A DNA stretch of 64,000 bases, taken from positions 82,807 to 146,806 of the forward strand of contig JAFWEX010000026.1 in the NCBI GenBank assembly GCA_017512705.1, written 5' to 3'. Made by a program: the position numbers and the translations under genes. The stretch's first letter is position 1. Every line of letters starts with the position of its first letter. The notes below the pieces were generated by a model. The model was not told the DNA's origin and ran no database searches. It worked only from the letters and a program-made list of their open reading frames with translations. Positions 40,942 through 49,670 of the stretch are shown piece by piece. This stretch comes from Paenibacillus sp. (GTDB taxonomy: Bacteria; Bacillota; Bacilli; Paenibacillales; Paenibacillaceae).

Positions 40942-42309
40942 ATGAATAACACCGCAACTGCATCATCAGGGGAACGGACTGGAATACAGGAAGGATTAAT
41001 CGTAAGCTTGCTTGGCTTCACTGTTGTACTCGTTGTTATGAATACAATGATGTTCAATCTGGCGCTGCCCCAAATCGCAGCCGATTTTAGGCTTACATCT
41101 GTTGCTTCCTCATGGATCGTGACAGGGTACTCTATTGTATTTGCCATTTCCTCGATTACGTTCTCGCGTCTATCGGATTTTGTGCCGATCCGCACGCTCT
41201 TCACGACTGGACTTACTTTGCTCGGCACAGCATCTGTTCTCGGATTCTTCAGTAATCATTTTATCGTTCTGCTCATCGCTCGTCTGGTTCAGGCGGCAGG
41301 TGCAGCTTCCGTTCCGGGACTCGCCATTGTGTTAATCACCCGCTACATTCCGAATGATCGCCGGGGAAAATCAATGGCTGTCATCATGTCTGCCAGTTCG
41401 CTGGGTCTTGGACTCGGACCGGTACTTGGCGGAAGCATTACTCAGTTTTTGGGATGGCATGATCTGTTTATCGTTACGGGATTAACCCTGTTTTTAATTC
41501 CTGTTTTCTACAAACTATTACCTCGGGAGATCCCGCAAAAAGGTTCCTTCGACCTGCTTGGCGCAATCCTGCTTGCCATCGGTACAACCGGCATTCTCCT
41601 GTTCCTGACATCTCGGAAGCCTATCACGCTAATTATTGGGGTAAGCGCACTGCTGCTGTTCTGGTTGCGCATTGGCCGTGCTGCAGATCCGTTTGTGCAG
41701 CCTGCACTGTTCAAAGACAAAAAGTATATGATCCTCAGCTCGCTGGGCATTGTATCCTACATTAATAACTTTGCTACGTTGTTCCTGCTTCCGCAGGTTC
41801 TGGCGCACCTCTATGCGTTGACACCTGCACAGTCAGGACTTGTCATCTTCCCCGGTGCACTTGTGTCTATGCTGCTGTCGAATCGCATCGGCCGTATGAT
41901 TGACCGACATGGCAATACATTGCTATTAAAATTTGCACCTTGGTTACTGCTGGCTGCTGCCGGACTGTTCGCTCTATTCGCAGATCAGAGCATCTATGCC
42001 ATTATGGCTGTATATATGCTGCTTAGCGTTGGTTTCTCTTCCTTGACGACCAGCGTATCCAACGAATTGTCGGGTAACCTGTCCATGGATCAAGTGGGCG
42101 CAGGCATGGGCCTTTTCCAGCTCAGTCAATTTTTCAGCGGTGCATTCAGCGTAGCGGTAACGGGTGTGGCTCTGACAGCAATGCAGAGTATACAGTTATC
42201 CTCAGCTTACAGTTATATCTTCTGGGGCATGACCGCGGTCGCCCTTGCATCGATTATCTTTTCGCAACTTTATCTGAGAATGCAGTCCCGGAAACATACC
42301 GCGGCCTAA
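40942..42309 (+). CDS. MFS drug-efflux transporter (DHA2-like)
   Basis: 455 aa, 12-14 membrane segments. Motif A-like loop SRLSDFVPIRT and motif C-like LGLGLGPVLGGSI, typical of drug:H+ antiporters. AGGAGG precedes the ATG at 40942 by 6-7 nt. Divergent from the ArsR regulator, with its own terminator downstream. The substrate is unknown; the combination suggests inducible efflux of a toxic compound. Confidence 0.9.
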   Translation: MNNTATASSGERTGIQEGLIVSLLGFTVVLVVMNTMMFNLALPQIAADFRLTSVASSWIVTGYSIVFAISSITFSRLSDFVPIRTLFTTGLTLLGTASVLGFFSNHFIVLLIARLVQAAGAASVPGLAIVLITRYIPNDRRGKSMAVIMSASSLGLGLGPVLGGSITQFLGWHDLFIVTGLTLFLIPVFYKLLPREIPQKGSFDLLGAILLAIGTTGILLFLTSRKPITLIIGVSALLLFWLRIGRAADPFVQPALFKDKKYMILSSLGIVSYINNFATLFLLPQVLAHLYALTPAQSGLVIFPGALVSMLLSNRIGRMIDRHGNTLLLKFAPWLLLAAAGLFALFADQSIYAIMAVYMLLSVGFSSLTTSVSNELSGNLSMDQVGAGMGLFQLSQFFSGAFSVAVTGVALTAMQSIQLSSAYSYIFWGMTAVALASIIFSQLYLRMQSRKHTAA

Positions 42310-42328
42310 ATTCCATGCTGCTTCATCC

Positions 42329-42371
42329 AACCAGAAGGAACTGTCCCACGACAGAACTTCTGGTTTTTTTA
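42329..42371 (+). terminator. Rho-independent terminator of the MFS gene
   Basis: AACCAGAAG / CTTCTGGTT outer stem with an inner CTGTC/GACAG stem, then a run of seven Ts. Confidence 0.88.
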
Positions 42372-42403
42372 CTTTTACCAATATAATGAATAAAGTATGA
42401 AAC

Positions 42404-42434
42404 AAAACAAAAAGACCTGATTGGGATCAGGTCC
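42404..42434 (-). terminator. Rho-independent terminator of the SnoaL-like gene
   Basis: Minus strand GGACCTGA-TCCCAA-TCAGGTC followed by TTTTTG, 35 nt after the stop codon. Confidence 0.85.
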
Positions 42435-42469
42435 TACTGGCTCTAACTATACTGAAAATACAGCGTTGC

Positions 42470-42922
42470 TTATTCAAACAGATCCAGTCGCAGACGTTTC
42501 AAAGTGGTATGCTGAATAAGCCATTGTCCATCGATTTTGACGAAAGTTTCGTGATAGTGTCCGAATCCATGAAAAGATTTATTCTCATTGCCTTCAGGGA
42601 ATGTTACTCTGTCTTCCATTGGAGAAATAACCTTAGCCTCCGTCGCCGATACAAACTCAACCTCTGCACTATGCACATGGTGAACGGTTACTGCCGGATC
42701 TACAAGGTCACGGAACACTTGAACAATGGTGTCACGTCCAGTCAAAACAGGAATCGGATTTCCTTCCGTGCTAAAGTCAGCCACAGCATCCGGGGCAAAA
42801 ACATCCCCAAGCTCGTCCCATGCTTTGGTATCAATATAGCGGCAATAACGCGCCTTAGTATTTCTAATATTTTCGAGTGCGAGCAACTGCTCCAGTTCCG
42901 TCATCATTGTTGTTTGGCTCAT
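42470..42922 (-). CDS. SnoaL-like / NTF2-fold protein
   Basis: 150 aa. The cone-shaped alpha+beta fold of SnoaL_4 is recognisable from LEQLLALENIRNTKARYCRY, then DTKAWDELGDVFAPDAVADF, and the C-terminal HYHETFVKIDGQWLIQHTTL. In this family the Tyr/Asp/His set lines a hydrophobic pocket used for isomerase, dehydratase or binding roles. It has no operon partner, so the substrate is unknown. Confidence 0.87.
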   Translation of the reverse strand: MSQTTMMTELEQLLALENIRNTKARYCRYIDTKAWDELGDVFAPDAVADFSTEGNPIPVLTGRDTIVQVFRDLVDPAVTVHHVHSAEVEFVSATEAKVISPMEDRVTFPEGNENKSFHGFGHYHETFVKIDGQWLIQHTTLKRLRLDLFE

Positions 42923-43002
42923 GTGTTTCCCTCCACAGATGTAAGTATGATTAGTATGTATATCGTATCTTTCTTATTGTAACATTTTGCCTTGATGAAA
43001 TA

Positions 43003-44163
43003 CTAGACCGGCCGTTCCTGTCCGCTCTGCTCTTTACTCGAGGGAATCAGGTATACTCCTATAGGCAAAATGATTATCATCATCACTGAAAACACAATAT
43101 ACGGCATATTCGGACCAAACGTATCAAATAGATATCCTCCCAAAGCCGCACCAGCCATCCCTCCCAGATTATTACTGATAGAGAACTTGCCATATGCATC
43201 TCCAATCTGGGACTTCGGTGTCCCCGTAATGAATACTCCATCCAGGGCGTACGATTGAATAACGGAAAACAGGTCCATGATCGTGCAGATGATCGCAAAC
43301 AGAACCAAGCTTGGTGAGAAGGCTAACCCAATGGCACCTACACTGCATACAGCTGCAGACCGAAGTATGGCTCTTCGATATCCATATCGATCCCCCACCC
43401 TCCCCAGTTTGGAACTTACAAAAGGAAAAATAAGCATGGGAATAAGGAATACAACGGTCATTAATTCAATGTTAGCTCCGTACATCTTCTGCATATAAGG
43501 AATAAAAATGATCCCTGACATAGCAGATAAGGTGCTAAGACAGATGTTATAATACCAGATTTTACGCTGCCTAATGGATAATTTGGTTTTCTCTTTCATT
43601 TGAGTTGGATTTTCTTCATGCGCCACTTGAGGCGACTTTAACATGTAGACACACCCAAACAGAGCTGCTGTCCCGCAAATCAGAAATAACACACTCCATC
43701 CCTGAACAAGTCCAGAATTGCTTAGTACAAGATAGCATATGCCCACACCCACCAGGCAGCCTATCTGCCGCTTACTATCAAAGGCCCCCATTTGTTGACC
43801 TAACTTCTGATTACTGTCTGAGATGAGGCCGACGAGCGCCATTGTAAGCAGAATACCTGCGGTGCCGTGAACGATGATTGCAGCGATAACAGTAAATAGT
43901 GTGGTGGCTGCTGCGTAGATAAAATAGGCTGCTGTAAAACACACAAACGCACACAGAAATATTCGTTGACGGCTGTGACGATCCGACACTCTACCAAGGA
44001 CAATTTTCAATATAATTTGTGTAAAAGATAGGATGGATACCGTTATTGAATATTGAAACGTGGTATACCCCAGCTCTTTGATATATATGGGGAGTAGAAC
44101 CCATAAAAATATACCCGGCAGGGAAATCAGCATTAAAGGGATTGTCAGCTGTTGATGTTTCAT
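43003..44163 (-). CDS. MFS transporter, 12-TM
   Basis: 386 aa. Motif A in the TM2-3 loop reads LGRVSDRHSRQRIFL and is partly repeated between TM8 and 9 as LGRVGDRYGYRRAI, a mark of the MFS duplication. The two halves have six membrane segments each. AGAGAGGTGGCC precedes the ATG. Monocistronic. Substrate not predictable; a sugar or drug exporter of the YfmO/SetA-like kind is possible. Confidence 0.88.
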   Translation of the reverse strand: MKHQQLTIPLMLISLPGIFLWVLLPIYIKELGYTTFQYSITVSILSFTQIILKIVLGRVSDRHSRQRIFLCAFVCFTAAYFIYAAATTLFTVIAAIIVHGTAGILLTMALVGLISDSNQKLGQQMGAFDSKRQIGCLVGVGICYLVLSNSGLVQGWSVLFLICGTAALFGCVYMLKSPQVAHEENPTQMKEKTKLSIRQRKIWYYNICLSTLSAMSGIIFIPYMQKMYGANIELMTVVFLIPMLIFPFVSSKLGRVGDRYGYRRAILRSAAVCSVGAIGLAFSPSLVLFAIICTIMDLFSVIQSYALDGVFITGTPKSQIGDAYGKFSISNNLGGMAGAALGGYLFDTFGPNMPYIVFSVMMIIILPIGVYLIPSSKEQSGQERPV

Positions 44164-44319
44164 AGGCCACCTCTCTACTTAATCGCCATCCCAAAGGTAA
44201 TCCTTTGTGGTACTAAAATATGACTATTATACCATAATATTCACTATGCAATTATGATTGATCACATATGTGACGAATGCGTGGTCTGGGTAAGTGTTAA
44301 TCCTCCCTATCTACATATC

Positions 44320-44359
44320 AAAAATCCCCCACTTCTCTCACGAGATTTGGGGGATTTTA
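44320..44359. terminator. Bidirectional terminator
   Basis: AAAATCCCCCA / TGGGGGATTTT arms with TCTC/GAGA inside. The minus orientation ends the Rrf2 gene transcript with TTTTTG. Confidence 0.8.
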
Positions 44360-44424
44360 GTCTTAAAATGCAGTATATAAGATGAATTTTTTCCTTTTAC
44401 AAAAGGCCTTCGGCCCAAGGCACA

Positions 44425-44832
44425 TTATAGTGAATGAGCTTCCCTCATTTGAGAAGCCAGCTCTGACATTTTTTTGTGATGCAAGAAACGTTCCATCTCT
44501 TCCTCCGCCTGTACCATGACCTGCTGGATCAAACATGCAGTATTATGGTCCTGTGAACATTCGAATAAAGAAGCTTTGCCTTCGATTGCATGAATGATCT
44601 CCAAGAACGAAGGATCAGGATTTCTACGGCTCAGTCGATACCCGCCATTGGCTCCAGAAGTGGATTCAATCATGCCAGCCTTCACTAGTTTCGTTAATAT
44701 TTTGGACAGATACGTTGGTGATACTTTCTGAAACTCAGCCAGCTGATGCACGCTGATCAGTTGTTCAGGCGCGGTGCTGACAAGATATAACATCGTATGC
44801 AGAGCATAGTTTGTGGCTTTGGAATATTTCAT
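44425..44832 (-). CDS. Rrf2-family transcriptional regulator
   Basis: 135 aa from ATG 44832 (GAGGTG 7 nt upstream; the frame continues to 44934 without a ribosome site). The winged helix starts MKYSKATNYALHTMLYLVS, with recognition region VSPTYLSKILTKLVKAGMI and wing SGANGGYRL. The cluster-binding segment has only two cysteines, ECSQDHNTAC, where Fe-S type members usually have three. Its cofactor is therefore uncertain, and a redox or small-ligand sensor is possible. No obvious target adjacent. Confidence 0.88.
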   Translation of the reverse strand: MKYSKATNYALHTMLYLVSTAPEQLISVHQLAEFQKVSPTYLSKILTKLVKAGMIESTSGANGGYRLSRRNPDPSFLEIIHAIEGKASLFECSQDHNTACLIQQVMVQAEEEMERFLHHKKMSELASQMREAHSL

Positions 44833-44979
44833 GAGAGAACACCTCAATATATACGGATTTAATTTATCCATAATAGACCTGATTAAACGCTCTGTCAAAC
44901 GAATCCGCATGAGATCCAGCAAGGAAGAAGACATACCACGGGAATTCGTTCAGCAGAGTGTGACACCACGATGAAGCTT

Positions 44980-45819
44980 TTATTTGTGATACAGCCCCCG
45001 ATAATCTGTAGGCGTCATGCCCTCATGCGCCAGAAACTGGCGGTTAAAATAGCTGGCATTGGGATAGCCTGCCTCCTCCGCAATCTGCCCAATGTTAGCC
45101 GACGGACGCTCAAGCAGCCATTGCTTGGCCATCTGCAGCCGTGAACGGGTGATGAACTCCATCGGAGTCATCTCTACAGCATTTTTAAATATTTTGCAAA
45201 AATAATACGTACTCACTCCTGCCCGATCCGCCCAGTCCTGTAATAGAAAAGGCTCACACGCTTCCTGCTGCATCTGCGGTAATAACGCAAGTACCCGGCT
45301 CTCCGTTTTACTTGTGGTACGTGTGTTCTTCAGAGGCACGGCATGTTGCACGAATTCCGCCAACAGAGCATAAGTCAACGTGGATAACTGGGCTGGACGA
45401 AGCATCCTGTTCTGCTCCGCTTCTTCAAGAAGCGCCAGATGCGCTTCTTCCCAAGAATTGCGCTGTCTCAGCGTCCATAATAAATTGCGGTGCAGGCCTC
45501 GCTCCAGCATGTAATCATGCAGCCTTTCCCCATAAAAATGAACCCAGCGTACATCCCACGGTTCATCTTCACTGCTGTAATAATGCTGCCGTTGATGAGG
45601 AAAATATAGCACCGCTTGACCTGCACGAAGCTCATGTACCACTCCATCCGCCTCCACGTATCCTTTACCTGCCGCAACATAGTGAATATTGAAATTGTTC
45701 AGCACCCCAGCCTCACGTAATACGGCGTGCTGCGCATGTTCCGTATAATGTCCGACAGATTCCGGGTAACAAAAATAGGGGATATCCTGCAAAGTCAGCA
45801 ATACGGTTTGTCTCATCAT
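44980..45819 (-). CDS. AraC-family transcriptional regulator (divergent from oxidoreductase)
   Basis: 279 aa. N-terminal cupin (NNFNIHYVAAGKGYVEADG, HELRAGQAVLYFPHQRQHYY). C-terminal double HTH: LLQDWADRAGVSTYYFCKIF with the second helix IGQIAEEAGYPNASYFNRQF. It sits divergently from the Gfo/Idh oxidoreductase at 45937 with an AT-rich 117-bp intergenic region, so it probably controls that gene and the aldo/keto reductase downstream. Confidence 0.9.
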   Translation of the reverse strand: MMRQTVLLTLQDIPYFCYPESVGHYTEHAQHAVLREAGVLNNFNIHYVAAGKGYVEADGVVHELRAGQAVLYFPHQRQHYYSSEDEPWDVRWVHFYGERLHDYMLERGLHRNLLWTLRQRNSWEEAHLALLEEAEQNRMLRPAQLSTLTYALLAEFVQHAVPLKNTRTTSKTESRVLALLPQMQQEACEPFLLQDWADRAGVSTYYFCKIFKNAVEMTPMEFITRSRLQMAKQWLLERPSANIGQIAEEAGYPNASYFNRQFLAHEGMTPTDYRGLYHK

Positions 45820-45936
45820 GCTTGTTCACTCCATTAAACAATATTGTGTTAATTCAATTCAATATATTATTATTTTAATTCATTCATCTATTCATTATAA
45901 TCACAATATACATTCAATTACAGGAGGAAACAAGAT

Positions 45937-46941
45937 ATGAATTCTGTTCAAAAGTTACGCTGGGGCATTCTTGGTAGCGCCAACATTGCAATAGGTTCCG
46001 TCATTCCTGGCTTGCAGCAATCCGAATTAAACGAAGTTACCGCTATTGCCAGCCGTGATCTCGATAAAGCACAGCAAACTGCTGATAAACTTGGTATTGA
46101 AAAGGCTTACGGGAGCTATGAAGCAATTTTAGAGGACGATTCAATTGATGCCGTTTACATCCCACTGCCGAATCATCTGCACCGGGAATGGACGATTCGT
46201 GCAGCACAGGCCGGCAAACATATTTTATGTGAAAAACCACTCGCTCTGACGGAAAAGGAAGCCTTGGAGATGGTAGAAGCATGCGCAGATGCAGGTGTGC
46301 ATCTGGCGGAAGCCTTCATGTACCGTCATCACCCGCGTTATGACCAGATTCGCGAGATCATTGCGAGCGGTGAGATTGGTGAAATCCGTGGCATCCACAG
46401 TACGTTTTCGTTCAACAATTCCGGTTCATCCGGTAACGTTCGTTTCCGTAAGGAATGGGGCGGCGGCGCATTGTATGATATCGGCTGTTATTCCATCAGC
46501 GCAGCTCGTCTCCTCCTAGGTCAGGAACCAAAGGCAGTAACGGTCATCGGGATGTTCTCGCCGGAGCATGATCAGGTGGATATGATGGCTTCCGGACTGC
46601 TTGAATTCGACAACCATGTAGGCGTTACATTCGACAGCAGCATGTGGGCTGCCTTCCGCAACACTCTGGAGGTACTCGGGTCTGACGGCATCATTGAAGT
46701 ACCTTCTGCATACATCGCTCGTGCGGACAGCAGCTCCAATTTCTTTGTAACTTCGGGTGGTGAACGTCGGGAGGTTGAGGTTCCGCAAGTCAATCACTAC
46801 GCACTGCAAGGCGATGATATGGCCCGTGCTGTACTGCAGGGTAAAGAGCTTCGTTTCGCCCCTTCCGATGCAGCAGCTAATATGAAAGTGCTCGAAGCTT
46901 GTCTTCGCTCGGCGGAAGAGCGTACACGCATCACGCTTTAA
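45937..46941 (+). CDS. Gfo/Idh/MocA-family oxidoreductase
   Basis: 334 aa NAD(P)-dependent sugar or cyclitol dehydrogenase. Rossmann GxGxxG-like motif WGILGSANIAIGSV, then the EKPLA motif (ILCEKPLALT) with catalytic Lys. The C-terminal substrate domain has an AEAFMYRHHPRYDQIREI signature and a D-I-G-C-Y segment (LYDIGCYSI) with the active-site Asp/His region. AGGAGG precedes the ATG. Probably co-expressed with the aldo/keto reductase after it. Confidence 0.92.
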   Translation: MNSVQKLRWGILGSANIAIGSVIPGLQQSELNEVTAIASRDLDKAQQTADKLGIEKAYGSYEAILEDDSIDAVYIPLPNHLHREWTIRAAQAGKHILCEKPLALTEKEALEMVEACADAGVHLAEAFMYRHHPRYDQIREIIASGEIGEIRGIHSTFSFNNSGSSGNVRFRKEWGGGALYDIGCYSISAARLLLGQEPKAVTVIGMFSPEHDQVDMMASGLLEFDNHVGVTFDSSMWAAFRNTLEVLGSDGIIEVPSAYIARADSSSNFFVTSGGERREVEVPQVNHYALQGDDMARAVLQGKELRFAPSDAAANMKVLEACLRSAEERTRITL

Positions 46942-46966
46942 AAAAATGTACTAGGGTATGTCTTAC

Positions 46967-46990
46967 AATAGCTTATGACAATAAGCTATT
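46967..46990. repeat. Perfect hairpin between oxidoreductase and aldo/keto reductase genes
   Basis: AATAGCTTAT-GACA-ATAAGCTATT, a perfect 10-bp stem with a 4-nt loop and no T-run. It lies in the 88-nt gap between two same-direction genes. A transcript-processing or stabilising element is possible. Confidence 0.6.
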
Positions 46991-47029
46991 AAAACGATTA
47001 ACCCTTCAATAAGAGAGGATGGTTTATCT

Positions 47030-47980
47030 ATGGAATATATCGATATCGCTGGTGCAGGCAAACGTGTCTCCCGTTTAATCAAAGGAACCGACTATTTTGT
47101 ACATGATGCTTATGAGAAAGCCGCAACAAATCTGGATGCATTCCTAGCCATCGGTGGTAATACGGTAGATACAGCACATATCTATTGCGGAGGACAGAGC
47201 GAAGAGGTTCTTGGGCGTTATATGAAGGAACGTGGTAATCGCGACCAGATGGTCATTCTAACCAAAGGAGCGCATCATAATCAACACGGACCACGTGTGA
47301 ATGCGGAGGCCATTCGCAGCGATCTGACCGACAGTCTGGAGCGACTGCAGACGGATCATGTCGAGCTGTATGCCTTGCATCGGGACGATCCCAACGTACC
47401 TGTTGCTGTCATTCTTGAAGCCCTGAACAAACACATCGAGTCTGGCAAAATCGGCGCCATCGGCGCCTCTAACTGGACCTGGCAGCGGCTGGAGGAAGCT
47501 AACGCTTATGCCGCATCCCATGGTCTCAAAGGATTCACGTTCAGCAGCCCGAATCTCAGTCTCGCCAAAGCGAACGAACCATTCTGGGCAGGCTGTGTTT
47601 CTGCGGATGCTGAGACGCTCGCGTGGCATGAACGTACACAATTGCCGCTGCTGTCCTGGTCTTCTCAGGCTCGTGGCTTCTTCACTGGTCGATTCACGCC
47701 TGAGGTACGCGATAACGCGGATTTGGTACGTGTATTCTACAGCGATGGCAACTGGGAACGTCTTCGCCGTGCCGGGGAATTGGCTGAATCGAAGAAAACA
47801 ACCACGATTCAGATTGCTCTGGCCTATGTATTGAATCAATCCTTCCCGACCTGCGCTCTAATCGGGGCACAAAATCAGGCAGAATTACTCTCCTGTGATG
47901 AAGGCTCCCGCATCACGCTGAATTCCGAAGAGATCGCCTGGATTGATCTGGCGAGTGAGGTTAAGCCAGCTAGTCTATAG
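47030..47980 (+). CDS. Aldo/keto reductase
   Basis: 316 aa TIM-barrel oxidoreductase. Catalytic set visible as D and Y in NTVDTAHIYCGG, K in ILTKGAHH, and H in ALHRDD. NADPH-binding end near QIALAYVLNQSFPTCALIGA. GAGAGGATGG precedes the ATG. Same direction as the Gfo/Idh gene and followed by a strong terminator at 48103. Likely a sugar-catabolic reductase or dehydrogenase partner. Confidence 0.9.
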   Translation: MEYIDIAGAGKRVSRLIKGTDYFVHDAYEKAATNLDAFLAIGGNTVDTAHIYCGGQSEEVLGRYMKERGNRDQMVILTKGAHHNQHGPRVNAEAIRSDLTDSLERLQTDHVELYALHRDDPNVPVAVILEALNKHIESGKIGAIGASNWTWQRLEEANAYAASHGLKGFTFSSPNLSLAKANEPFWAGCVSADAETLAWHERTQLPLLSWSSQARGFFTGRFTPEVRDNADLVRVFYSDGNWERLRRAGELAESKKTTTIQIALAYVLNQSFPTCALIGAQNQAELLSCDEGSRITLNSEEIAWIDLASEVKPASL

Positions 47981-48102
47981 TACTAATACTGATACGCGAA
48001 CCTCACATGCTCTATTAGGTTAAGGTGCATGCATAAGTAGCAACCGAGTAAGCAATCCATACGATCATGTACAATGGATCAAAAGATCGGATTAAACAAA
48101 CA

Positions 48103-48142
48103 GGGGCAGCTCAGATCATCATCTGAACTGCCCCGTTTTTTG
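48103..48142 (+). terminator. Rho-independent terminator
   Basis: GGGGCAGCTCAGAT-CATC-ATCTGAACTGCCCC stem with one G-U pair, followed by GTTTTTT. It ends the Gfo/Idh-AKR unit. Confidence 0.9.
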
Positions 48143-48254
48143 GTTTATTTTATACTAGCTATGCTGATTCGTGTGTTGAATGCGTTGAATGCCTTTGCCT
48201 AGATGCTGCTTACACCAATCACTTGTCCTCGCCTGTTATTTTGAAGTCAATGAC

Positions 48255-48297
48255 AAAAGGACATCCGCCAGTATGTTGCACTGGAGAATGTCCCTTA
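48255..48297 (-). terminator. Candidate terminator of the second Gfo/Idh gene
   Basis: AAGGACAT-CAGT / ACTG-ATGTCCCTT inverted repeat. On the minus strand it is followed by TTTTG, a weak U-tract. The remaining bases of 47981-48368 hold nothing recognised. Confidence 0.5.
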
Positions 48298-48368
48298 TTT
48301 GAAGTCATACACTACCTGGGATTGTATTCAGTTTTAGAATCCATCCCGTTCAAGCTCATTACAACCTA

Positions 48369-49388
48369 TTACAGCTTAATGATTTGACCCGTTTTCTGGG
48401 ACTCAAAAGCAGCCAGGATGACTTGCAGAGAACGCAAGCCCTCTTCACCAGAGATGGTTGGAGGCGTTTTCGTCACAATGGATTCTACGAATGCATCGAT
48501 CACACCACTTGGTACTTGTTTTTCGTTGGTAGCCATCGCGCCAACTTTGTACGTTTCAACCGTACCATTAGTCAACTCGACGATTACCTCGTCACCATCG
48601 ATAGTACCAATTTTCATTACACCATTCTCACACCACAGCACGGTGCTATTGTCTCCGCCTCTATACTGTGTCCAGCTAGCTACGAGTGTGCCAATTGCAC
48701 CACTCTTCATGCGAAGCAGACACGTTGCGTTATCATCCACTTCAGTGCCTTCTTTATGCAGCGTGCTGATGAAACCAGCCACTTCGGACACTTCATCATT
48801 CAGCAGATAACGGATAAAGTCGGATTTATGCACGCCAAGGTCGCCCATTGCGCCCATGATCGCTTCTTCTTTGCGGAAGAACCAGCTGCCCGCTCCGTCC
48901 ACACTCCATGCTTCTGGACCTGGGTGACCAAAGGAGGTACGGAAGTTCAGTACTTTACCCAGTCGACCGGAATCCAGAATCTCTTTGGCTTTCACATGCG
49001 GAGGCATCAGACGCTGATTGTGGCCTACCATCAGATATACACCATTTTTCTTGGCTGCCTCAATCATCTGCTCGCCTTCTTCGGTCGAAACCGCCATCGG
49101 TTTCTCAACAAGCACATGCTTGCCCGCATTTGCAGCAGCAATCGCCATTGGTGCATGTAGATTATTAGGTGTACATACGCTTACCGCATCTACAGTTTCG
49201 CTCGCAAGCAATTCCTCGTAACTGGAATAGGCTTTACCGCCGTACATGTCAGCCATTTCTTGCGCACGCTCCACAATCGGATCAGCGAAAGCAACAAGTT
49301 CTACGTTCTCATTGGCAGCGTACTCTGGAATATGTCTGCGCTGGGCAATGGCGCCACAGCCGAATACAGCAACTTTAATTTTACTCAT
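48369..49388 (-). CDS. Gfo/Idh/MocA-family oxidoreductase (inositol-dehydrogenase-like)
   Basis: 339 aa from ATG 49388. AAAGGAGA lies about 10 nt upstream; an ATG at 49394 is an alternative. The frame runs far upstream, but that part overlaps a repeat element. Rossmann motif VAVFGCGAIAQRRHIPEYA, NAD-linked EKPMAV with catalytic Lys (HVLVEKPMAVST), and a DLGVHKSDFIRYLL segment with the catalytic Asp/His. It lies downstream of the sugar phosphate isomerase gene, with the MITE-like element between them. Probably the two enzymes act in one cyclitol/sugar path. Confidence 0.92.
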   Translation of the reverse strand: MSKIKVAVFGCGAIAQRRHIPEYAANENVELVAFADPIVERAQEMADMYGGKAYSSYEELLASETVDAVSVCTPNNLHAPMAIAAANAGKHVLVEKPMAVSTEEGEQMIEAAKKNGVYLMVGHNQRLMPPHVKAKEILDSGRLGKVLNFRTSFGHPGPEAWSVDGAGSWFFRKEEAIMGAMGDLGVHKSDFIRYLLNDEVSEVAGFISTLHKEGTEVDDNATCLLRMKSGAIGTLVASWTQYRGGDNSTVLWCENGVMKIGTIDGDEVIVELTNGTVETYKVGAMATNEKQVPSGVIDAFVESIVTKTPPTISGEEGLRSLQVILAAFESQKTGQIIKL

Positions 49389-49445
49389 GTACATAAGTCT
49401 CCTTTGACAATTAGATTCATGTTTGACATGGTTAGATGTTACGTC

Positions 49446-49636
49446 TATATAAGTTAAACTAAAGAAGTTTACACTTACACTCCGATAACAGAATAACCTT
49501 TCAATCGCTGTTATCCCCAGATTTATTTGATTCCCTTTTTCAAGGGAAAAATCCGGTGATAAAGGCGACCGCTTCGCTTTTTCAGGTTTTTTCTGTCCTC
49601 TCCGTTTTTGTGTAAAAGAATAGTTCAACTTATATA
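49446..49636. mobile_element. 191-bp MITE-like or structured intergenic repeat
   Basis: Ends are 15-bp imperfect terminal inverted repeats: TATATAAGTTAAACT (49446-49460) and AGTTCAACTTATATA (49622-49636), matching at 14 of 15. Inside are two more hairpins, GATAACAG/CTGTTATC (49484-49515) and TTCCCTT/AAGGGAA. No transposase frame is present. It fills the gap between two same-direction genes and resembles dispersed intergenic repeats I associate with Paenibacillus genomes. A transposon-derived element is likely but no clean target duplication is seen. Confidence 0.6.
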
Positions 49637-49670
49637 ACTACTTTAAAATTGACGCATTAGCAGTTAGCAG

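Noticed and set aside
48384-49160. 258-codon plus-strand frame
   Set aside because: Antisense to the Gfo/Idh oxidoreductase, whose motifs are unambiguous.
49446-49636. Insertion sequence with transposase
   Set aside because: Inverted ends are present but only 191 bp separate them and no transposase frame exists; treated as a MITE-like element.
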